The translations under genes were made by a program, and so were the position numbers. The notes under the pieces were generated by a model. The model did not search any database. It was given only the letters and a program-made list of their open reading frames with translations, and was not told the DNA's origin. DNA of 64,000 nucleotides, taken from contig JAUTDP010000001.1 of the NCBI GenBank assembly GCA_033439795.1, positions 1,178,001 through 1,242,000 on the forward strand, read 5' to 3'. This stretch comes from Sordaria brevicollis (Eukaryota > Ascomycota > Sordariomycetes > Sordariales > Sordariaceae). Position 1 is the stretch's first letter. Each line of letters begins with the position of its first letter. Positions 56,712-64,000 of the stretch are shown here, one piece after another.

Positions 56712-57883
56712 CTATTGCCTCTTGATCCCAACGTGCTCGTCAACAAAGTCAAGGACTGGCTGGATAGTGGTATCCCAGCCCGGGACATTGGGGCCCTACA
56801 AGGTACCTTGTCAGTAATTACCAAAACGAAAGGAGTCATCAATAGGCTTACCGTGTACTTAATGTCGAATACGTGCGGCTCACCAGCCTCGTATCTCTCG
56901 ATCACCGGAACCCCCCTTTCTCTCAGTGTAGCAGCCAAGTCATAACTCTGCTGAACGGGGACAGGCTCGTCGGCGGTACCATGCAAGAAGGCGGTGGGCG
57001 GGTAAGGCCGCTGCTTGTCCTCTTGAAGGACCTTGAGGGATGACATGGACGTGATAAACTTGTTCAGCTCCGCCTTGTCAGGGAACCGCTCGCTATGCAT
57101 GAAGGCCTTGAGGACATCACCCGGGAGGCTCCTTATGGAGCGCCACTGATGGGCTTCAGCTTGCATCCGGAAACGCCTGTCGTACTTGATGTCGGCCGCC
57201 CAGCGTTTGCTAATCTCTTCCTCGGGAAACAGTTCCTGCTCATTCCAGCAGCAAGCATCCGTTAAGACGTTATTCAGTTCCCTATCGCCAATGAACTGTT
57301 CTAGCTCCTCATCGGTGAACTCTCCCTTCCATTGCTTGGGTGTGCAGTCGGGCATGTTGATATAGTACCAGAAGTCGACAAGGCCGTAGATATCGACGAT
57401 GGCCCTTGGTGGAGGCGATGTCAAGTGTAAACCCATCAGGGTCACCAAACACCCACCAGCGGATTCGCCCACTAGAACATAGCGGTCGACGTCAACCTTG
57501 CCCTCGCCCAAGATGGACGGGAGATTCTTGCGGCACCATTCAACGGCCTCGATAGAGTCGGCGAGCTGATGATCGAGTGCGGCTTGGGGAGCGAGACGAT
57601 AGTTGTGAGACACAAGGTGGTATCCTCTCTTTCGGAACCCGGGAACCAGCCATGGAAGTGGGACGAAGTGGTGTCCGCCGAGGAATCCTCCTCCGTGGGT
57701 CCAGAACGCAATCGGGGCCGGTTCTTGGACCACGTTCTCGGCGGGCCAGACACGGACCCCGAGCTCGACGCCGCTGGAGGATTTGAAGCTGTAATCGGTG
57801 TAGCCGGGCGGAGCGTAGAAGAAGCCCTTGAGGTCCTCGTCTAGCTTTTCGAAGCCGAACTCGTCCTTCTTGATGTCTGCCAT
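56712..57883 (-). CDS. HSL-type alpha/beta hydrolase (esterase/lipase)
   Basis: Cytosolic esterase of the hormone-sensitive-lipase-like family (alpha/beta-hydrolase-3). Exons 56852-57883 and 56712-56795 encode 371 residues. The oxyanion-hole HGGG is at about 63-66 (WTHGGGFLGGH). The nucleophile elbow GESAGG has Ser near 141. The acid is in FLHGTADEPVP and the His in AGEPHVFDIKY near the end. The last 28 codons sit in a small final exon: intron 56796-56851 (GTAAGC..TTGTAG) joins DIKYT to GPNVPGWDTTIQPVLDFV and then a TAG stop; without splicing the frame runs on into a non-protein-like tail. The start is MADIKKDEFG; the frame is open further upstream but those residues look like leader. No cluster is evident; the neighbouring hydrolase gene is divergent, 1.3 kb away. 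Confidence 0.88.
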
Positions 57884-59185
57884 ATCGAATGTGTGAAGGC
57901 AAAGATCCCAGTCTTTGTATGGTAATGATGAAAGCTTGGAAAGTAGATTTCCATATCTACGCCTGGAAGCTTTAATATCTCTGCCATCTCGTCCGATGCG
58001 GGGTCGTCGTGATCGGAACTCGGGAGGATTAAGAGGCTGACTGTCGGCGGTAGCTGCGGCCGTCGGCTCGCGGTCCGATGTCGCCGGCGCCGAATCCACG
58101 TCTTGGCGAGAGACATCACCCGCACTTATACCCGGTCGACGGTCCCACGTACCTCTACCCACGACTGGTGACGTCGATTTGGAAGGGGGTCGCTACAGCG
58201 CCAAATGGGCGGCGCAGTCCTCTCGTATTTCAGGGCATCCTGTATTGACTTTGCATTTGTCCCATCATGTTGTGAACAGATCATCGCGTCGTGCGTTTCC
58301 GATCCGTCGTCTGGACGTTGTCCATGTCCGTTATTTGGCGACGAGGTTGTGAAGAGCGTGTTGGAGACTTCGAGTGCCTGGAAATCGTTTGGGGACAAAC
58401 AGAAAGTGAAAAGGCAAAGCGGGGTCACGGAAAAGTGTTAGCGAACTATATATAGACTAACGTATGTCCTTGCATTAGCAGTGATATATTGTTAGCATGT
58501 TTCTTCACAGACCATCTTATTCACTGCCAAGACTATTGAGCTGCTGCAACTTTGGACTCTTTCCTCGCCATGGCTCGAAATTTGGCTTGGGACGTTCTTG
58601 CCGATTGCAGAATTCTCGAGAAAAAATTCTGCAATTAAGCTCCTTCCTCGACAAGGAAAATGGGGTTTGACCTTTACACATAATTTTCTATTCCAACTTG
58701 AACTTTTCTGTTCTCTCTGCTTGTTCCCATCTTCGCAAGTCCATCGTCTCGTCGCTCTCCTCCCTCGTTTTCAGCACACATCCGAGACATGGCCGCCCGC
58801 TTCAAAAGGATACCAACATCTGTGCCACAACACAACAGATGGGACCATATCACACTTTTCATGAGCCCTTCTATATCCCCGAACTTTCTCCATCTCCCCG
58901 CTTGAAATCACAAACACCGATGGGAAACAATCTGGCTGCCGTCAGCTGAGTGGCTTTGTCGCATGACTGCTGACACACGGAAATTCAGGGTTAGGGTCGC
59001 TCTAACATCCTCGGTACTTGGCACCACGGCATTCGACGGCATCACGACGCGGGGTTCGGGTGTCGTTCTCAGGACAGTCAGGGGTTCATTCTCCCAAGCC
59101 ATACCTTCATAAACCGCCATTAATCCTGGAAGAGATAGCTTGCTTCATACCCCTATTAACACATACTCATTTTCCATTATTAAAT
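57884..59185. other. Divergent promoter region between two hydrolase genes
   Basis: Shared upstream space of the HSL-type esterase (-) and the alpha/beta hydrolase (+). A TATATATAG element is near 58447. No gene is seen. Confidence 0.55.
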
Positions 59186-60173
59186 ATGGCAACCTTCTCA
59201 ACTGCCCAAGACCTCTTCGCCCCCGTCGGCAAAGATGGCCACCGCATGTCCTACCGTCTCCTGGGTCCCTCGCCGTCCTTCTCCGGCAAGTGCCCTCTTG
59301 TCATGCTCATGGGCTTCCGTGGCACCATGGACCAGTGGGATCCAGCCTTGATCGATCCCATCGCCGCCCAGCGCCCAGTCATTCTCCTAGACATCCCTGG
59401 CGTCGGCCGTTCCGAGGGCGCTGTCCCTCTTTCTTTCACCGAGTGGGCACAGAGCGTTGTCGACTTGCTCGTTGTTCTTCAGATTCCTCAAGTCGACGTC
59501 TTCGGGTATTCCATGGGCGGATGCAATGCCCAGATGGTGGCACTGATCGCGGAAGAGTATTCGAGTGGCAAAGTGAAGGTTAGGAGGTTGGTGCTGGCCG
59601 GAACTACGCCCAGTGATGGACCGGGAGTCAAGAGGTTCAAGGGTCAGGAACTGGAGGCTTTCCAAAGACTGGCTGCGGCGCAGACTGTTGAGCAGCACAA
59701 AGAAGCATTCATGAAGGGCTTCTTTGGACGTTGTTCACAGAACAGCTGGGCGGAGGGTGAGAAGAGTTGGAAGAGAATTGCTGGTGCTAGGAAGAACATG
59801 ATGGGGCATCTGGCCAAGGAAGGATCGAAAAGGCAGGGCATCGCATTTGCCAAATTCATGGGAGAGGGTAGTCTGGAGAAGCTGAAGGGGTTGAAGATCC
59901 CGGTGCTGATTGCCAATGGTGAGTTGCTTCTGCCGGGGAGTGTCTCGTGGGTTACCATGCTAATGCTCTGTGGGGACAGGCTCCCAAGACTTGCTCTTGC
60001 CAACGGAAAACAGCTTTCTGATGTATCAAACGCTACCGAACGCCTATCTGCACCTATACCCCGACGCTGGACACGGCTTCTTGTACCAATACGCCGATCA
60101 CTTTTCATTCTTGATCAACTTGTTCCTGGATGGCGAACAGTCAGGCGGCACCCTTATCCCCAGCAAGCTTTAG
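59186..60173 (+). CDS. Alpha/beta hydrolase
   Basis: Exons 59186-59918 and 59980-60173 (GTGAGT..GACAG intron) encode 308 residues with no signal peptide. The fold is plain: strand PLVMLMGFRGTMDQWDP (oxyanion turn), DIPGVGRSEG, nucleophile elbow FGYSMGGCNAQ with Ser near 109, acid Asp in NGSQDLLLPTENSF directly after the splice junction, and His in YPDAGHGFLYQ. This is the general epoxide-hydrolase/haloperoxidase/esterase class of single-domain hydrolases, with a small helical cap (about residues 150-225). The substrate is unknown. The chosen ATG follows an A/T-rich Kozak context (AAAT); an upstream in-frame extension lies in the leader. The splice junction is supported because it restores the catalytic Asp motif. 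Confidence 0.88.
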
Positions 60174-60483
60174 CGTGAGAGACACGAATTTCACACACAT
60201 TTCACCACCCGCTTCGAGCCCTGAAAAGACATAAGTTGACGGAGGGCCGTGAGGTTCTTGATTCGTGATCTGCCAACAATGTCCATCTCCCTTTTGGTGC
60301 GTTATAAGTCAACATGAGAAAAGCAAGTGAGTGTACTGTGTGGCTCATATATCCTTCGTTGCCACCTGATGATCCCTTCTTCCCTCTCTCTATCCTTCGT
60401 CCTCCACGTCTATACCCTGATACCCCCATTCTGGCTCATCGCCCAGACTCCCAATTCCCATTTCATGCCTACCCTTTCATCCT
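60174..60483. other. Gap between convergent genes
   Basis: 3' flanks of the hydrolase (+) and the cysteine-rich gene (-). Nothing else seen. Confidence 0.6.
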
Positions 60484-60867
60484 CTAAGCAACGCAGATGC
60501 CACTGCAGTCGGCCCCGCCGTTCTTGGGATCGCAGTCATCCCTGGGGTCATCGACGCAGGTCAGACCCTTGGGGCACGCAAGACCAGCAAATCCACCGCA
60601 AATCTTGGGCTCGATGCAGACGCCACCGCAGTCGGCGCCTCCATGCTTCGGGTCGCAATCGTCGCGCGGGTCATCAACGCAGATTTGGTTGCTGTCGGCG
60701 CAGGGAAGGCCAGCAAAACCGCCGCAGAAGCCGCCATTGTTGAAGCAGGTGCCGGCGATGGAGACTTGATTGGGCAGGCACTTGTTGATATCGGTGGAGG
60801 AGGCGCGAGGGATGGCGGTGGCCGAAGCGACGGCGAGGAGGGAAAGAAGGGAGGTCTTGAAGAGCAT
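60484..60867 (-). CDS. Small secreted cysteine-rich protein with two internal repeats
   Basis: Intronless, 127 residues. A signal peptide (MLFKTSLLSLLAVASATA) leaves a mature protein of about 109 residues with 14 cysteines. Two tandem repeats of about 36 residues, at 48-84 and 90-125, share the core CVDDPRDDCDPK followed by GGADC and a final C; each starts CGGFAGL. The N-terminal part has two more cysteines (KCLPNQV and GTCF). The even cysteine number and spacing suggest disulfide-locked repeats. Such small proteins are widespread in Sordariomycetes and their role is unknown; effector-like, antimicrobial or wall-associated roles are guesses. A TATAAAT box lies at 61075-61081. A homologue stands 2.3 kb away in the opposite orientation. 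Confidence 0.85.
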   Translation of the reverse strand: MLFKTSLLSLLAVASATAIPRASSTDINKCLPNQVSIAGTCFNNGGFCGGFAGLPCADSNQICVDDPRDDCDPKHGGADCGGVCIEPKICGGFAGLACPKGLTCVDDPRDDCDPKNGGADCSGICVA

Positions 60868-63210
60868 CTTGGTGGTGGTATGGGTTGGTCGGAGCTGGAA
60901 AATGTGAGTACTTGAACCTTCCAAGTTGTGTTAATCATTCGTTCTTACCTTGTTGATTGTTTGTTTCTTGGTCGGTGTTTGTTGTTGAAGAGCTAGTCGT
61001 GCTGTGAGGTTCTTCTGCTTGCTGATAATGAGATATTGTGATTTACCTCGAGGATCCGGACTTCATTTATACTGGAATGGAGAACCCATCTTGCCACCGG
61101 AAACCATGATACAGGTTGCCCATTTTGGATTCATTTCCTGACAACTTCTGTTGTGGAACGGAGTTAATCGGCTGAATTAGGTTATGCTTACTCTCCCGTC
61201 GCTCCCTTCCACTGACTCGAAGACGTAATTCACGTTCCTTTGCACTTCCTTTTCGGTCAAAAGCCAAGACGGAGTTTCAAAACAAAACCACATCGAAGAA
61301 AATAAGCAAGTCGGCCAACCACGTCGCGGTAAGTCATCTGTCCGAGTGTTGTGGCTTGCCGTATAAAAACTGACCGTTGGGCGTCGCAGGTTATTGGTCA
61401 TGTCCAGCTGTCAGATGGCTGAGGCTGAGTCCACCGTTCCTGACATATGTAACCCGCTGTCAAACAGTTCGAATGGGGATAAGTAATACAGTCAGGGCTG
61501 AGAGGCTGACGATACGTTACAGGCCGAGCTGCATCGAGGTAAATCCGGGGAAATGGCGGGTAGTTACGACGGTGCATCTTGACATGTCGAGCAAGATTTG
61601 TCTTACACTCACCGCCTGACAGATGACGACGAGTCGAGTATACGCAACACACAACACGCAACCCATGAGTTTCGCGGGGCCCGAGACCAGACATACGCCA
61701 AGTGCAACAACTCCAAAGGAATTCTGTGCATTCCATTGCTGCTTAGGGTAGGGTCAACCACCAGTCCAAGTGACAGCCTGACAGGGCGCCTCAGAGTACA
61801 TGTACGTCTGAGATCTTCTGTAACACATTGTCTCGTTACTATTCCTGTCACTGTCTTTGTAAAGACAACTCATTTTGAGGTTCTTTGGATTCTTCACAGT
61901 ACCCGTATTAAAACGGGTATCGCTTGCATGAGCAATCTCAAACGTTGGCAAGTGCCCAATCATCCCGTGTGCAAGTTACCTATACGTTCAGATGGTAGCA
62001 CTGTCACCTCTCCTATCATCAACTCGACCATACACCACGTGTTCCTCCTTTTACATTCCATATACCGCCCATCTGGCATCTGGTACCTGCTTCATCGCTC
62101 TTACTCGTCGACATCGGAGGAGCCTTCTCCCGTCTTACCTCCGCATTCGGAGGAGGTTCGAAAAAGGTCAAGATATTTTGCATGACTACTGACTCTTTGG
62201 AAGTCTTGGGTAGCTTCCGTCCCGTCATGCCAAGGGCGGGGACGGGACGGGTGGTGACTACTCTACGTATTGTCTTGTTGTGTTGCCAAGGACATGTAGC
62301 ACTCTATTTCCCCGGGTTTGAGGTTGTTTACGATGTGGATATGTAACGTCGTGCCAGCCCTTTGGAGGGGGAGCTCTTTATTTTTCTGACTTGATGACCC
62401 CAGGACTCGAGCTTATGTCCTAAGGAGAGTCCATAGCAGAAAATATCTCGCCCATTTTACCTTCTTCGAGCTGATAACAGTCTACATTCACAATAATATC
62501 AACCTTTCCCTCGGTTCAACCCCAATTCCTGTCACTTTGTCTCCGACCCTCAAAAGCTCCGACCAGTCATGAAATACCGAGTGTTGAGATGAACCATCTA
62601 TTCCCAATGAGGTCCATGTCAAGTCTTGTCCTGAATCCTCCTCCGTCTTGGCTTTCAACCAGAATCGGAATCTTGAGGCACGTGCATTCCCATTCCACGG
62701 CAATTACATGGGAATGGCTATCAAATGCTCGGGATCCAAAAGTTGTGGGCATATCCGAAACTCCGTCTATTGACTTTTGAGATAACTCGGCACTGCAACT
62801 AACCTCTTTCAACAGATCGATCCCAGTGCAAGCCGCGCTGCCGCGGAGTCTTTACTCCATGAATCCAAACTGGCAATCACTTCATCTCATGGGATATCGA
62901 AATGCCCCCTTCACGGGCCCTTCATTTAGGCCAAGATCTGGTGTGGTCTGCTCGGGTATAAAAGACTCCTGATATCCCGACCTTTATGGAACCAATCTGT
63001 CAAGTCAGCAACGAAGACTCTAGGACAAGACGGCCAGCAGTTCTTACTAGAGAACGGACTTCAGAAAGACCACCATACCACGCCTGAGTAAGTCGCTATC
63101 TTTCCTTCCGTTACTACTGAAATACAAGTGCATCAACTGACCCAAAGCCCATCAGACTCATCCCCAGAACCTCGATCCGAAGCATCCAAAGACCGGAACA
63201 AAACAACAAA
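60868..63210. other. Divergent region between two cysteine-rich genes
   Basis: Carries a TATAAAT on the minus strand at 61075-61081 for the left gene and a TATAAA on the plus strand at 62957-62962 for the right gene, about 250 bp from its ATG, so the right gene may have a long leader. No other gene is recognised; open frames to 195 codons have shadow character. Confidence 0.5.
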
Positions 63211-63617
63211 ATGTTCTCCAAAACCACCCTCCTCTCCCTCCTCTGCCTCTTGGGCACCACCACCGCCCTCTCCCTCCCCCGAGCCGACACCATAACCCCC
63301 CATGCCCACCCAACCAAATCCACCACCACGGGCTCTCCACCTGCATCGACGCCATCCCCTGCGTTGCCTCTTCCAATTTCGCCTGCCCGGCCAAAAACCA
63401 AGTCTGCATCGACGACCCGCGCGACGACTGCGATCCCCTCAAGCAAGGAGAAGAATGCAGCGGTGTTTGCGTCGAGCCGCATCCGACTAAGAAGACGTGC
63501 GGTGGACTGTTGGGATTGATGTGTCCCGATGGGTGGAGGTGCGTGGATGATTTGGGGGATGATTGTGTTCCGGGGAAGGAGGGGGAGGTGTTGGTTTGTG
63601 GGGGGGTTTGTGTTTAG
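63211..63617 (+). pseudogene. Cysteine-rich secreted protein paralogue with frame break
   Basis: The first frame from the ATG at 63211 gives a good signal peptide (MFSKTTLLSLLCLLGTTTA, then LSLPRADTIT) much like that of the gene at 60484-60867, but then runs into non-cysteine sequence and stops. The cysteine-rich body continues in another frame from about 63303 (CPPNQI, matching CLPNQV of the paralogue) through NQVCIDDPRDDCDP near 63400-63440, ECSGVC and CGGLLGLMC to a TAG at 63615-63617. The two frames meet at a run of six C (63296-63301); one more base there would keep them in register. No GT..AG intron fits the interval. It may be a true one-base deletion or a sequence error in the homopolymer. 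The second repeat is also diverged (CVDDLGDDCVP). Confidence 0.75.
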
Positions 63618-64000
63618 GTTGGGTACCCTCATCAAAGAGGAATGGCAAAGTGGTTGTGGGTAAAGGTAAAGGCTTGGGGGAAAGTCGCGGGAAGTCGACA
63701 TGAGGGAAGATTCCTTCTTTAAGTTGAGAGAGTAGTTCGGTCATGGGGCAGCAGAAAAGCTTCAATTCAGCATGCCGTTTTCAGAACCGGCGGGCGTAAT
63801 TGCATTCTTCCGAGTGTTTCCCCAGGCTGATGAATTATGTCGGAATAGTGGCTTGCTTCTCGAACAGAACATTGGCTTGAGGTGCTTGTGGCGTGTGTTA
63901 CTTTAAGATCATCTGGTCATTTCCATGCCTTTCTCTGTCATTACGTAGCGTAGCTACATCCTCGGGTATCTCATGCCAGTCAAGTCTTCCACACTAACCC
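63618..64000. other. Window end, no gene recognised
   Basis: 3' flank of the cysteine-rich paralogue; nothing recognisable. Confidence 0.6.

Noticed and set aside
61598..62185. 195-codon plus-strand frame between the cysteine-rich genes
   Set aside because: No domain or signal; composition like surrounding non-coding sequence.
1..64000. CRISPR arrays, bacterial operons, prophage
   Set aside because: The introns, tRNA introns and fungal families show a eukaryotic nuclear sequence; no regular spaced repeats found.

Overview
The window looks like a piece of nuclear chromosome from a filamentous ascomycete, most likely Neurospora or a close member of the Sordariales. Genes carry short GT..AG introns of about 50-160 bp and are spaced by kilobases. 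The protein families are typical of Pezizomycotina: PTH11-like receptor, TRI12-like pump, CE15 esterase with a CBM1, DUF3237 and a fungal P450. One 5.7 kb retrotransposon has been turned into very AT-rich sequence purely by transitions, the signature of repeat-induced point mutation (RIP). Species is an inference; nothing was searched.

Layout. 0.2-1.9 kb: FAD monooxygenase (-). 4.7-6.6: TRI12-like MFS pump (+). 11.4-13.3: PTH11-like seven-helix protein with four introns (+). 14.3-19.7: three tRNA genes (Ala-TGC, Ser-GCT, Thr-AGT) interspersed with a secreted DUF3237 protein (-) and a cytochrome P450 (-). 21.3-22.9: anion:cation symporter MFS carrier (-). 22.9-37.7: a stretch of about 14.8 kb with no credible protein gene, holding a 406 bp MITE-like element (25.8-26.2) and a RIP-degenerate Ty1/copia element with 181 bp LTRs and a perfect GAAGT target duplication (31.8-37.5). 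37.75-39.4: SRP54 (+), starting only about 260 bp from the retroelement. 40.6-41.9: PAN-like single-pass membrane protein (+). 42.3-43.2: DUF829/TMEM53 hydrolase-fold protein (-). 44.06: tRNA-Ala(CGC). 44.5-45.6: thioesterase-like protein (+). 48.7-49.9: unrecognised protein with low-complexity tail (+). 51.6-52.9: PAP2 phosphatase-family membrane protein (+). 53.4-54.9: CBM1-glucuronoyl methylesterase (-). 56.7-57.9: HSL-type esterase (-). 59.2-60.2: alpha/beta hydrolase (+). 60.5-60.9 (-) and 63.2-63.6 (+): two related, divergently oriented secreted cysteine-rich proteins, the second broken by a one-base frame change.

How they work together. Most genes are independent. SRP54 and the tRNAs are housekeeping. 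The glucuronoyl methylesterase belongs to plant cell-wall breakdown. The monooxygenase, P450, DUF3237 protein and two MFS carriers are all of types used in catabolism or secondary metabolism of small aromatics or terpenoids, but the spacing is wide and no backbone synthase is present, so I do not call a cluster. The observations most worth checking are the uncatalogued TIR element at 25.8 kb, the RIP boundary lying inside both LTRs next to an essential gene, and the frame-broken cysteine-rich paralogue.
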